Positions 1 through 11,450 of a stretch of DNA of 64,000 bases are shown here, piece after piece (the stretch's first letter is position 1; each line of letters opens with the position of its first letter). The stretch covers positions 74,116,705 to 74,180,704 of the forward strand of contig CP136067.1 of the NCBI GenBank assembly GCA_032622095.1, read 5' to 3'. Under the pieces are notes generated by a model. That model searched no databases and had not been told where the DNA came from. It saw only the letters and a program-made list of their open reading frames with translations. Position numbers and translations under genes: made by a program. Origin of the DNA: Siphonodentalium dalli. Lineage: Eukaryota; Mollusca; Scaphopoda; Gadilida; Siphonodentaliidae.

Positions 1-960
1 ATTCTGTGCTCACTATGGGGAAGTTACCTCAGATGTTGTTTAATTATTTTGATGTATGTGTATATCTATAGGTATGTGGTGTGTATAGATGTATGTATAT
101 CACGTGTGATAGAGAGCAGGGTACTAGTAGGAATGTAAGCGCTCTGGGCCATATGGGATAAAGCGCTATATAAAAACTATTTATTATTATATTATTATTA
201 TAAGTGACTATATAGTCTTGTTCAATCATTAGTGCCTCATGAATTTGCTGGGTACATATGTATAATATTGACATATTGCATGGTACCATGCATGCAATTA
301 ACTGCAGCTCAAGTCGTATAGGGTCTTGGGGTTGGGGCAAAAGTTCAATAAAGCAAACCTAATATAATAAATGAATTCTATATTAGCCTGACACGATCAC
401 CGCTATATTTTAGAATTCATGCATTCAAATTATATAATGCTGAAAGAATTCAGCATACTTAAGATTTACAATTTTCATTTCAATATTTTATTGTGTAGTA
501 TACACTATACAAATGTAAGATATTACCATCACCACTTTAATTGTTTTGATACAAACACAGTGGTAATTAACATACGTTACGTTACTTACCTGCTTTCAAA
601 GAGTATATTTATAATAATGTTTCACATGCCTTTTATTCCATTTAATGACAACTTTTGATATGAAGTATCTTTTCAAATCCTTGAGAGAAACACAGCTCTG
701 TTCGGAGCAGCTTTATAATAACACTTTTCTGAACAAAGGACATTCAAATAAAAATGGTGCGATTCTACCCCATGACCTAGCCAGCTGCATATGTTATATG
801 TTTGTTTATGCCATTCAGCTTGGCTAGTAGCTTCCTCATTAAACCAGGAACTTTGATAGAGACCATGTGGTGTGTTGCGGACCTGTGAGGTGTGCTTGTG
901 GCAGAATGTTTTTTGTTAGAGTCCCTTAATATGTGTGTTTGTGGTGTCCTTGTTATAAGC
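1..960. other. Non-coding AT-rich DNA
   Basis: No gene-like frame, splice-bounded exon or RNA gene was seen. The stretch has short TA-rich runs (a TTA/TAT run near 180-200) and a few short open frames of low-complexity composition that I do not accept as genes. Confidence 0.6.
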
Positions 961-981
961 TATGATATTTTACTATTTCTA

Positions 982-1095
982 TGAGGTGTGGATGAGGTGT
1001 GGTGAAGAAGTATGAGGTGTGGTTAAGGTGTGCATTGCCGATATTTGCATATCATGTACCACACCTCAACCACACCCCATCCACACCTCACAGGG
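982..1095. repeat. Imperfect inverted repeat built from gaggtgtgg words
   Basis: The stretch at about 982-1004 (tgaggtgtggatgaggtgtg and neighbours) is matched in reverse complement by 1068-1091, with about 60 bp between the arms. The inner sequence carries further copies of the same word in both orientations. The whole could fold into a branched hairpin. No flanking target duplication is evident, so a MITE origin is not shown. Confidence 0.7.
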
Positions 1096-1494
1096 AGGTG
1101 TAACACTGCAAAACTATAAGGGGAATGTAGATTAGTTGGACGTCAAAATAAATAGTGAATTTTAACAATTTCCTCCACCTTTGATGGTGGCCCGCTTATT
1201 TTATACGCAAATTTAACTTGACGTTTTGTCGCACAGTTTTTGGTACCTACATGTATACAACAACCTTTACATTCACCCTTCAAATTGTCAAAAATAAAAC
1301 ACAAAAATATAATTCCTTGACTTTATCTACATGTACTTACATGTATATAACCGTTGATATTCAGAACTTGGCGTTAATTATCGACTGACTTACTAAATAC
1401 TGTTACATGTAGACATTTGTAATTTGTTGATTGACAGATTTTCCCCAGTGGCTATAGGGGTACCATTCCCCCAACCCATAGCGGAAACCCTGCA

Positions 1495-2115
1495 TGTATA
1501 CATATACACCTCATCAATGGCCATACAGAGATATACACCACAAGGGAACTCCCTATATACTCACACGCTTGCCAATGACCATCCAGCATAATCCAGGTGT
1601 GCATATGCACTTCACTCATGATAGTACAATCATTCCATGTACACCTATACACATTTATACACATTGCCATACAACCACTCCCTTCATATCAATAAACCTT
1701 ACCCATGATCATACAGACAACGCATCTATAATTATATAATCCACCTGTGACAATACAGCCACCCAAGGTACACCTGTACATCCCACCCATGACCATAGAG
1801 TCACTCCATATATACATAAACAACACACAGATGACATTGTAGCTACTCTCGTTATAACCACACACCACTCCAGTGCCTGTACAGCCATTTCGGGTACACC
1901 TGTACTGTGTACACATAACCATACAACCATGCAGTCAAACCCTGTATACCTATTCACCTCACCCATGACCATACAGCCACTCCTGGTATACCTATACATC
2001 TCATCATGGACACCCCCTCACCATATAGTCACTCCGTGTATACCTATTCACATCATTCATGACCATACAATATATCTCTCTGTGTATCTATTCACCTCAC
2101 CTATGACCATACAGT
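1495..2115. repeat. Diverged minisatellite, about 40-bp unit
   Basis: A unit of roughly 40 bp, recognisable by cacctcacccatgaccatac followed by agccactcc and a gtatacctat-like stretch, recurs about fifteen times with substitutions and small indels. The copies are too diverged to be recent. Open frames exist on both strands only because the repeat is poor in stop codons; their translations are threonine-, proline- and tyrosine-rich repeats with no domain. Confidence 0.8.
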
Positions 2116-2119
2116 AACT

Positions 2120-3255
2120 CGCTGGCTGCCATCTTGACCTCCATCCTGTATCAGGTTGATAAATTTTTATCCTAATGGGCCAGAATAGCCACATATTATG
2201 GTTCATCTCAGTTCCGTTTCAATGTTCTGCTCATTTCCTTTAAAAAAATATGACCAGCATCCCAAAAAGAAATTCTTGGCAAAATTCCTTACTGCAACTT
2301 TAAAATGAATTTGTCATGCCCCATGAGGATCTGAAACAACCAAGTGAGTCACAATTTGCTACCTTATTAGAACAGCAGAGAATAATGTTCGGGATATATT
2401 TAAAAAATAAACTTTTACGGACATCCGGATTGACCACTTGTCATTCGTTCATCCGTCCGTCTCTCTCTCTCTGTGGCTGTCCATCCGTCTGTCTGTCCGT
2501 AGACACTTTACGCATGGTGCGATAACTCAAACATTTTATATCTGATCTGAACCAAAAGACAGATCGAGTTCAAATATAGGTTTGATCCGACTATTTTTAA
2601 CTGAGTTATGGCCCTTTTTCGAAAAAATATTCACTCTTAAAAAGAAAAAGAAAATTAGATTTAATTCCTTGCTCAATTTAACAAAAAAATAATTAAATAA
2701 TAATTAAGAACAACAAATTTTTAAAGTTAACAAAATTTGAAAAACTAACACCATTATAACTCTGCCATGGGTACCCCGAGTCACCACACCAAATTTGGTT
2801 TAAATCTGTTCAAAATATTGTGTTATGTACTGGTAAATTTGTTTGCCTTTGCCTTTGGAGTTCTTACCTATTAATATGGCTATATCATTTTCTGATGTCT
2901 TTTATGCCAATGTGCAGATAAAGAAAGCTTTTAAAAAATGTGTTAACAATACGCATGACATGCTATTAACAGTAGACTAGAAAATCTTTGCTGCATTGCA
3001 CAGCTGAGTATATCAATTTACTGATGGTCTGAGGTCATTATAAATGTTATAGGTTTAAAAGAGATGCCAAGGTTCAGCATAAACAATGCCAGTGATTAGT
3101 TGACAGCTCTGCTATATAATTGAAATGAATGGGTCAGCAGTGAGGTGGGCTTATCTTGATGGCTGTGTTGTTGGTAGAATTTGATACATTATCATTGTAA
3201 ACTTAAATTGGATTGTATTAACCCAAGTATTCCATGTCCAGTCACCTTTTCACAT
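2120..3255. other. Intergenic or intronic DNA with a dispersed-repeat tail
   Basis: No gene is seen. Around 2445-2520 is a run of ccgtccgtc/ctctct words, and at 2640-2825 a block (gaaaaactaacaccattata, then ctctgccatgggtaccc and gagtcaccacaccaaattt). The second block recurs at 34,650-34,730 and 35,830-36,000, and in reverse at 42,060-42,180. It is a dispersed repeat of unknown class. Confidence 0.55.
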
Positions 3256-3261
3256 GTAATC

Positions 3262-3483
3262 AAAGGCTGCGCTGTTGCAGCATTACAAATCTTGTTCCAG
3301 TGCATTCTCTTATATATGCGAGTGACCCATAAATTCCAATAATTTGTGTTGTGTACATTTGTCTATAATAGTACATTACTTTTCAATAATTCAACATCAA
3401 AAATCTAATTTATGATTCTGATCATAGTAATTTACTATCGCCAAGGCATGGGCTAAACATCTGCTGATCGTGATCGGCCTCTC
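3262..3483 (+). repeat. Dispersed repeat C, copy 1
   Basis: About 220 bp that recurs at 35,150-35,387, with its last ~45 bp also at 18,957-19,000. It opens with a gctgcgctg...cagcgca-type inverted pair and closes with gatcgtgatcggcctc. The copies share order throughout with scattered substitutions. No terminal inverted repeat or target duplication is clear, so the class is unknown. A tRNA-derived SINE was considered but no A/B box pair is visible. Confidence 0.7.
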
Positions 3484-3529
3484 GTTTTCCTGTTAACATT
3501 GCTTAAAAGTTGATTGACGTAATAAGGAA

Positions 3530-4290
3530 CAAAATGAGTGGGGTTAAGATAAATCCCGATGGGGAGTGCAGCGGTACCCTATGAGCTCCCGGACTAATTT
3601 TTGTAAGCTCCGAAATGTACTCTACCCTGAGATACTTGGAAACTGATTTGATCAGTTGGTTTAGATTTTGGCGATTTTCTGATACACGAGCATTAGTGTC
3701 ATTGACAAGAGTCAGAGCTTGTTTGGTAAAATGAGAGATGGTATTTAAACAAGGTGTTTATATTAGTTCAGATTTGTCTTACAGTCTAGTTCCCTTACAG
3801 TCCCGAATAAATCGCTTTATAGTTAATTCGCGATCACAGGTATAAATGAATGCCGATTCCTACTGAGAGGTTTATACTCTCTGAATTCATTGATTAATTC
3901 ATTGGTTTGAGTATTAAGGTATTGAACCTCAAGAGATAACTTTGACAATAAGTTTAATGGGAGTGATGTTCTGTCTAACTGGCAGATGTTCAGACACCTC
4001 ATCTCTTACAAAAGAATAATATTTTACAAGTTGTTCATGAATTCGTGCAGTTTCATCTATAAAGGTTGAATAGATTGCATCCAAAAGGGTCTGACTTTGG
4101 AATTGTATCTTCTGAGTCAGTAAGACTTCTGTCTTGATGAAGATCATCAATGGTCATATATTCGGTTTTGGTATCTGATTCAATGGGTGGCACAATATAG
4201 GTGGTACCTCTCTTTTGTTCGCTGCTGGTTTGTTCTGTTCTGACGATTCATGTAGACAGAGTCACAAACTTTCATCTGAAGCTCTTTTGC
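3530..4290 (-). pseudogene. Retroelement envelope-like relic (fusion-protein family), broken
   Basis: On the minus strand a set of short open segments in different frames follows the order seen in envelope proteins of gypsy/errantivirus-type elements and the related baculovirus F family. A helical N-terminal part (about 4150-3930) comes first. A basic stretch and hydrophobic segment ending in a Leu-Phe-Gly-Thr motif (around 3800) follow, then a helical segment rich in Asn, Gln and Leu (about 3740-3620). Stops and frameshifts separate the parts, so no functional protein is encoded. No LTR or pol was found beside it. The reading rests on motif order only. An unrelated decayed coding sequence remains possible. 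Confidence 0.4.
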
Positions 4291-4393
4291 ATACTTATCG
4301 GCGTATCTGGCCTATCATTTCTTTGCCTTTTAGCTCAACCAGCACTTGTTGAAATTTACTACTGCTGAAAATTTTGGACACCCCCCTCCTCAA

Positions 4394-4410
4394 CCCCCCC
4401 CCCCCCCCCC
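4394..4410. repeat. Poly-C tract (17 C)
   Basis: An uninterrupted run of 17 cytosines in AT-rich surroundings. A second run of 18 lies at 4937-4954. Confidence 0.9.
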
Positions 4411-4936
4411 ATGTCACCATGTCTCTGACATCAAGATATGGCATTGTAGTATTTAAAATTTGATAAATTCGTCCAACCTCTTGGTTATCAGCTATATTTG
4501 AATTAATGATATACATTTAATACAAAGGACTATAGGTTGCAATAGTTAACATTATTTCAAATGGATTATGAGATAGTTTTTTCAATGTCGACATTTTTGT
4601 TGCAACTGCAAGCCTGTTGCGTCGGGTGCGGTGACTTGCAAAAATGTTGCACAACTTTTGTTGCAGGATATTGTTTCTTCATGTGCGGGACACCCTGCAA
4701 CATGTTGCGCAACATTGTTGCATCGTGTGTGGTCTGCTTGACAAACCAACGTAAATGCAGTTGATACTGCGCGATTTTGAATATTTTGTCATATTGAATT
4801 AAAATCTTATAAACAAATATATATATATGTATATTGAAGTTATTAATATGGATATATCCATGCAGTTGTATTATTATTTACGTAAATAAACTGTATACTA
4901 AGTTTAAATCCCAACACCCTGCCCCACCACCCAACA

Positions 4937-4954
4937 CCCCCCCCCCCCCCCCCC
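4937..4954. repeat. Poly-C tract (18 C)
   Basis: An uninterrupted cytosine run preceded by a CCACC/CCAAC-rich stretch from about 4916. Confidence 0.9.
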
Positions 4955-5089
4955 AATTATGTATTGATGTCGGTGACATCAAACTGTTGGGATATCTTCA
5001 AACCAGTGGAAAAAGACATATACATGTACATGTATCAAATTTCACACAACCCTTTATATATATATCACTTAATATATTTAATACTTAGA

Positions 5090-5192
5090 CCTTACACTTT
5101 CCGAGTTCCTAATGACTTAATTGACTCCCAACACATAAAATTATACCATCTACAGATTTAGCTACAGTGTCATTGACACTTTCATTTCAGAT
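5090..5192 (+). mobile_element. Helentron-like element, 3' end only
   Basis: Matches the 3' end of the family at 59,815-60,493: a 'ctttccg-attcctaatg' stretch, then gctac followed by the 15-bp palindrome AGTGTCATTGACACT (5166-5180) and ttcattt. The body and 5' end are absent. Confidence 0.65.
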
Positions 5193-5623
5193 ATCGATCG
5201 ACTACATATATATTAAGTGGACATTCCATGACGTCATGTCATCTTCCCTCTTTTTAAGTAACTATTTTATAACCATTGTATTGTGTGTAATACATGTACT
5301 TAATACTTATTTGATTTAGAGTAGAATGAATAATCAATATCAAATACAAATAGTTTTGTATATTAGATCATTGTTGTCTAGAGAAGATAATTTGAATGCA
5401 TTCATTTCGCAATTACATGTTATTTTAGATTGTAGTCTAGAAAACTGATTCAGAGCCAAATTGTTATACTTAATGCGACTTATTTTTCTACACTGGAAGC
5501 ATTTCCTATCTTTAACCCTTTGATGTCAGATTTCATTTATAAATTTTGTTCCAAATTGCTTTTGTGAGTGTACCTGGGTTTTCTCTCATTAGTTTCATTT
5601 TTAAATAATCCTGACATAGGCCA

Positions 5624-5911
5624 TTGGTAAAAAACCCTACTGATTGCGTTCGATTGCTGGTATCACAAAAGCGAGAACATATAATGTGGGTCACTTATTT
5701 CCGAAAAATGTGTGCTTATATATGCAATTTCATATCATTCCTTGTTGTGTTGGGATTGCCCTTCAAATATCTTTGGATAAAGTCAGACACGGATCCTGTG
5801 CTTGTTTTTAGAGTAAGCATCTTTTTTTTGTTTTCGGTTATAATGTTATTTAACCTAGTCACTTTTGCTATAACTTTATCAATTCCCGAAATAAACATGG
5901 ATCCCCATTGA
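5624..5911 (+). CDS. Small hydrophobic ORF, unrecognised
   Basis: A 95-codon frame whose product has two strongly hydrophobic segments (about residues 34-53 and 63-88) separated by a short charged loop, i.e. a possible two-pass membrane protein. I do not recognise the family. No splice sites, repeat copy or neighbouring exon support it. In AT-rich DNA, T-rich frames give hydrophobic peptides by chance. It is listed because its composition is less repetitive than other frames nearby. Confidence 0.15.
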   Translation: MVKNPTDCVRLLVSQKREHIMWVTYFRKMCAYICNFISFLVVLGLPFKYLWIKSDTDPVLVFRVSIFFLFSVIMLFNLVTFAITLSIPEINMDPH

Positions 5912-6763
5912 AGAGTCTGACCAACTACGTCACGATATATCAGTTTAATAATCGGTATAATTAAATATGTATACATGGATCATGTATGTTCACGTATGTT
6001 ATTGCCATGCTCATGAATTTGGGATGTTATGATGTTATGTCTGAATATTGATACTTCATGCTATTGTAGTATGCACACAAATTGTCCATAATAAGAATTG
6101 TCCATGATAAGCTGATATTGATCTGGCGAACTAATATGCATAGCCTATTATGTTATAGGGAGGTCACCTACAGCGCCAAATTCCATCAAATTGATACATA
6201 TTCTTCTCCATGACATGAGGAGTCTTTCGGGTGGTTTAAAGACGCCAAATTAATTGGTACCTTTTGGGTCAGAAATTGGGTGGGGCAGTCGCGAGGTAGT
6301 AGATGTACATTGGGTACCTTGTGTAGGATTTGTACGGTTATGTGGTCATAGTGACGGTCGGATGGTTTGCGTAATAAAGTGATGGGCCCCAACCAAATAT
6401 ATGTTTTCTAGGATCTAATCAGCCCCAAAGTCTATGCTAGCAGCCAGTGGCAGTTAGGTATGTAGAAATGGTCAAAGTAGAATAAGAATGGTAAAGCCAG
6501 GCGACAAAGCTGGCAATGGCAGATTCAGCAAGGGACCATGCAGTGGACAAGTAGTGTTGATGTGGAAATTGACAGTACAATCGAATGATAGTGCTGTATT
6601 AAGTATGGCAAGTTTTGGGTGCCTGTGAGTAATGCAGAAGCTCTGTTACATGCCGGCGCAGGTCCTGAGGGACATTGAAAATGAGTTATTGTGGCCTCCG
6701 GTGCAAGACGGCTGAATCACTTCCTATGGAATTGGGATAAACTGTCAGCAATAGCATTGTCTC

Positions 6764-6829
6764 AAAATGAAATCCACTGTGCAGTGTGCACGCAGGAAAA
6801 TGAAATCCACTGTGCAGTGTGCACGCAGG
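6764..6829. repeat. Tandem duplication, 2 x 33 bp
   Basis: A unit beginning aaaatgaaatccactgtgca is repeated with no visible difference at 6764 and 6797. Confidence 0.9.
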
Positions 6830-6976
6830 AAAATGTTGTGTCTGAGTAACAGAAGGATGAGCAGGATTGTCATTAGGAGTAAGTTTGATTAATAATGGTC
6901 TATGTAAATGGATATATTGATGCTGGAGATGTGGCCCCACACAAGCTGAACTTCTGAAGGCCACCAAAACAGTACA

Positions 6977-7556
6977 CCAAGTTGTCTCGGTCCTAAATAG
7001 CTTGGGATATCGGTTGGGTTGAGGCTGTTTTGGACCAAGTCCCATCCCGTTACTCTTCTATAATGGACTTTCATTGAAAAGACATCACTACATTTATATG
7101 TGGAACCTGGGCATTTACTTGAACTCATGAATTTGATTAATCATCTGACATGTCGCAATTAATCTGTATTCAAAATTGTATCTCATTTTAATATCGTGAT
7201 AGAAAAAGGTAAACTGATGATTCGATCGTTTAATGTATTTTTTAAGTGCATATTCTGATACTTTAAGGGCGACAAATAAAAATTATCTGGAAAACAAGGC
7301 TTTGTTTACTTAAAATGTCGTTACTTTGACATTAGTGGACCTCTGATATAATCATACTTGAGAAAGGCTGTGCCTCTATGTTCATATACGCAAAGCATCC
7401 ATTTGACCTAATCCGAAGACATACAAGGAAGATAACTCACGCACACGATTCTGGGCATAAAGTCCATTATAGAAGAGTAACTGGGTGGGACTTGGTCCAA
7501 AACAGCATCAACCCAACCAATATCCCAAGCTGTTTAGGACCGAGAAGACTTGGTCT
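6977..7556. repeat. Long inverted repeat, ~95-bp arms
   Basis: 6977-7078 reads as the reverse complement of 7458-7556 over about 95 bp with a handful of differences. The arms contain ccattatagaagagtaac and gggacttggtccaaaacagc in the right-hand orientation. About 380 bp separate them. The right arm lies at the end of a DIRS-like RNase H relic on the minus strand, so the left arm is probably an inverted fragment of the same element. Confidence 0.8.
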
Positions 7557-7830
7557 ACCAAAACAGGAAAAATTGCCAGTACACCCATGTTGTGCATCAA
7601 ACCCAGAGAATGCCAGTGATCACACTGTCCACGAAAAGAGGCGGCAAATTCACTAGAAAGCAGACCAGAAGCATCAGTGTGAAGGTCGATGGCCGTAGCA
7701 TTGAGCCAAGTAGTACTTTGAAACTCCATTGAATTTCACGATCAACTGTAACCACATCCCAAGGTCGGCATGCATTTCATCGAAGATCGGACCGATCGCC
7801 CTAGGAAGAAGACAACTACCTCAGCAAATT
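7455..7830 (-). pseudogene. DIRS-like RNase H fragment, degenerate
   Basis: Minus-strand translation of 7729-7508 contains an LHTDASG motif, which carries a catalytic aspartate of retroelement RNase H in its usual ...(L/F)TDAS context. It then runs into LLAIFPVL-like sequence typical of the DIRS/Ngaro RNase H region. Just upstream, in a shifted frame, is a DREIQWS segment resembling the linker before RNase H. Frames are broken. Only this part of pol is visible, and assignment to DIRS rather than another YR or LTR element is tentative. Confidence 0.4.
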
Positions 7831-7993
7831 CAGAAAAACCCATCATGGCCACCAGGCAACCTCTTATTAAACCTAAAATCATGGATAGTGTTCAGCAAAA
7901 TGAGAAAATGAAAATGGAACTTCCTGATGCAATATTTGTGGATGGACATTTATAATTATAATATAAGTAAAGAGGAAATTATCACCAGCGACA

Positions 7994-8204
7994 CTGCAGG
8001 AAGCAGTTTACACCAAGGGACACATGTGGTTCTATTTATAGGGTGTGGTATACAATGTACATTATCACATGTGCCAAGTGCCCTGGAACTCTTTACATAG
8101 GAGAAACAGGGCAGAAACTCTGTCAAATTATAAAGGGGCACAAACAAACCACCACAAATCAGGAAATGCACTTGCATGTGGCAGGACACATAGGGGTGTT
8201 TTAA
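7994..8204 (+). pseudogene. Penelope-like element GIY-YIG endonuclease relic
   Basis: The frame through 8061-8204 reads YIITCAKCPGTLYIGETGQK and continues with a conserved-looking KGH. This is the Cys-x2-Cys, TLYIGET, Lys/Arg-Leu, Gly-His arrangement of the GIY-YIG nuclease at the C-terminus of Penelope-like retroelements. The family normally has an arginine in the helix after YIGETG(R/Q)KL; here that position is isoleucine, so the nuclease is probably inactive. The frame ends at 8202-8204 before a full domain. No RT domain was found upstream; the preceding sequence is the oppositely oriented DIRS-like fragment. A short 5'-truncated copy is the likeliest reading. Confidence 0.55.
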
Positions 8205-10300
8205 TATATGGATGAGCTGGCCTTGCTAACCTGAATGGCTCTGTAAGCCTAGTTTCCTATATATAATATAGAGGCATGCATGTTATTAAAAATTGTTTGC
8301 TTTAATAGCTCAATCTGACAAGTTTGAGATATTATGATGGGCTTGCATCTGTTGTCAGTGCCTTCGTCAACAAAATTATGTACTTTAACTTTCCTTATTC
8401 TTAATCCTCCCATCAACTGCAATATATAACATTTTCCAAATTATTTCCCCTCCACGTTGAGCTTCAGTGTCATAAAAAAAATTAGGAGAGCCAGAGCCCT
8501 GTTGAGAGACTGGGCCAGCTTTTCCCCCAATTTGTCCTCAGGGCTGGAACTGATTGGCATATGGTTATGGTTTTATTGATATTCCGCCAGTGATTTTACA
8601 GCGCACCCCTGTCAATCGGGGTAAATATACAAGTGGAATGACTGAGTCAATTACATCAAGGTAAAATACTGTTCATCACACTTGGAATTTTGCTCCACTT
8701 GTGCAAATGATGCAAAAGAATTATCCGAAGTTCCGAAAAAAGTTACTGTTGAGTTCCTGGTATCATACTGGAATTTGTACAACACATGGACTAACTGGCT
8801 ACAAACACTGAGGTGCCGATGCTTTCCAGAGAAGCCAGTCACACTGTGAACATTGAATGTCCTGACTCAACAGCCTTTCACAAATATTCGTTGACTCGAA
8901 TGTTCAATTTGGATTTACATGTTTAACACCAAATTACATCAGAGAACACATCTTACAAAACAAGTCCACTCCACAAGCCATCCCTCAACTGCCCCAACTG
9001 CCACATATAGAACAGATTAAAACAGAAGGTGATAAAAGTTTAAGATGGAATAAAATTTGTCCGAAGGTAAAATGGTCCAAATCTATAATAGCGGCCTCTC
9101 CCAATTACGTGCATGCAGGATGGTAAATGTTGCAGAACAAACGGATTTGTAGCGGCAAAGGGTGATCGAACACTAAAGTAAGGTCCATACTCGATTAAAA
9201 AGTGCAGGCAATATAAAAGTACATCTCACACACTCGTGAAATTCTATAAATAATACATTAAAATGTTTGAGTGGCCTCTCAATTGGATAACTTTATGGTT
9301 CAATATGACTTAGCAAATGACTGATAGAATTATTTGAATATGAGATAGACATCTGTGCATGTAGCTTCATTCTCTGCAAATGAAACGAGTGCTAACAATT
9401 ATGCTGACAGTCTAATTCTCTTTCGAGGCCAAGCCCACAGTTCTCATTGTTTATGATACTTTTGTATTGTAAAACAAAATTTTAGACAGGCCTTTTAATA
9501 TTTATCAATGCCATTTAGTTCCAGCCCACATGCCTCACTCTCACTCAGTTTAAATTCTTTGTTATGTACAACCCACATTATACAACCAATATTTTTGTTA
9601 TCTTTTATCATTTGCCTGACAAAGAATGTTCATATACAGCCCAAATCTTGTGTTTTGCATAAAAACTACATATTTCTTTAATTGTGTTACATTTACAACC
9701 TCATAATCATTAGTTTAATATCTCATTTTATATCCTGACATGAAGTTTGAAGGGTTACTATATAGGGTGGAACTTTCAGTCTTTGTTTCATTTCTTCCAT
9801 CCCAATCTGTCCCAATGAGTCATTTTACTATGAATGGAGTAATAATCCCATCTAATACAATATATAACCTCCAGACAATAGCAGTTGGATGGATAACTCA
9901 CAACATATGGGTTATGCTAACACTTCCTCCTGTGAAGACCTATGAGTTGTAATAATAGCTAACTCACATGTTTTGTCTTAACTAAACAGCTGAGCATTAC
10001 AAATTGAGCTGAACCTTCATTGTAAATTGGTTATTTGCAATTAGAAGGTATTTAAATGAATCAAGATTTCCAGACCAGGGCACAAGACAGTCTGTCAGAC
10101 AGGTGCTTATACTCATTAATTATCACATTAAATGGTTGATTAAGTCTTAATCTCTGTAGGAATATAAATCCCAGATGCTGAACAACTGAGCTCTTGAGAA
10201 CCAGTAATTTGCATATCCATGTTGTACACATATTATATGCCACCATTTATAAAATTATCAATATCTTCTCTGCAAAATTTGTATGTTCCAAATGGAACTT
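8205..10300. other. No gene seen
   Basis: About 2.1 kb of AT-rich DNA without splice-bounded exons, recognisable domains or tandem structure. Short open frames are present but have unremarkable composition. Confidence 0.5.
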
Positions 10301-10329
10301 CCATGTCTTGACAAGGATGGAAAAAAGAA

Positions 10330-11450
10330 GGGAAAGATTGTGTGCCCCCATCGGATGTGGGCCGGATCATTATGAAGTTTGTCATGGCTGTTAACATTGA
10401 CATGTAGATGGGAAACGAATCATTTTTGGGTCATTCTGCAAAAAAACATCCTGCGGCCATCTTGGATTTCAAAATTCAATTCATTAGCACTGGCTTGTAC
10501 AGGCCGTACTGTTAGTCTGATCATCATGAAATTTGTCATGGATGTTAATATTGACATGTAGATGGGAATGAGTCATTTTGGGGTTATTCGGCCATAAAAA
10601 ATGGACACTGGCAGCCATCTTGGATTTTACTCTTTCCATGACTAAATCCTTTGGCACAGGCTACAGGTCGTACCTTTTGTCGGATCATCATGAAATTTGT
10701 CATGGATGTTAACATTGACATGCAGATGGGAATGATTCATTTTGGGGTCATTCGGGGAAAAAAACAATGCCGCAGCGGCCATCTTGGATTTAAAAATTCA
10801 ATCCATTAGCATGGGCTATATACAGGCCAGAGTGTTCGTCTGACCATCATGGAATTTGTCGTGGATGTTAATATTGACATGTAGATGGGAACGAGTTATT
10901 TTGGGGTCATTTGGCCATAAAACATGGCTTCCGGTAGCCATCTTGGATTTTACTCTTTGCATGATTAAATCCTTTGCCACGGACTTCAGGTCGCACATTT
11001 GGTCGGATCATTATGTGATTTGGCATGGCTGTTGACATTGACATGTAGATGGTAACGAGTCATTTTGGGGTCATTTGCCAAAAAAAAACAGGCATCTTGG
11101 ATTTCAAAATTCAATCCATTATCATGGGCTACAAGGCTGGATTGTTCGTCTAATCATCATGAAATTTGTCATGGATGTTAACATTGACATGTAGATGGGA
11201 ACGAGTCATTTTGGGGTCATTCAGCCATAAAGCATCCACATTCCTCATCTGATCATTAACAAACTTCATATGGAACTTCGGGCTGACCTCCAGATGCGGG
11301 GGGGGGGGGGGTGGGGGGGCATCTTATTTTTCCGAAATTTTTGAGAAAAAAAATTGGGCCACCAGCAGCCATCTTGGATTTCAAATTTAAATCTATCAGT
11401 GCACTCTGCAGCCCACATATATGGTCACATCATGTGAATGGGGTATTTCA
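10330..11450 (+). mobile_element. Tandem ~160-bp monomer array (Helentron-like family, array 1)
   Basis: Monomers of about 155-165 bp recur. Each carries gatcatcatgaaatttgtca, ttgacatgtagatgggaacg, agtcattttggggtcattcg and ccatcttggattt. The 'ccatcttggatt' landmark falls at about 10458, 10616, 10780, 10937 and 11091, then again at 11371. Two monomer types alternate, one followed by 'tactctttgcatgacta', the other by 'caaaattcaatccatta', giving a ~320-bp higher-order unit. It belongs with the arrays at 30.9, 45.7, 47.1, 59.8 and 63.1 kb. The characteristic 3' end is not present here. Confidence 0.85.
11298..11311. repeat. Poly-G tract inside array 1
   Basis: Fourteen G in a row followed by T and seven more G, inserted where other monomers read 'agatggga'. 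The tract probably grew by slippage from that GGGA. Confidence 0.85.
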
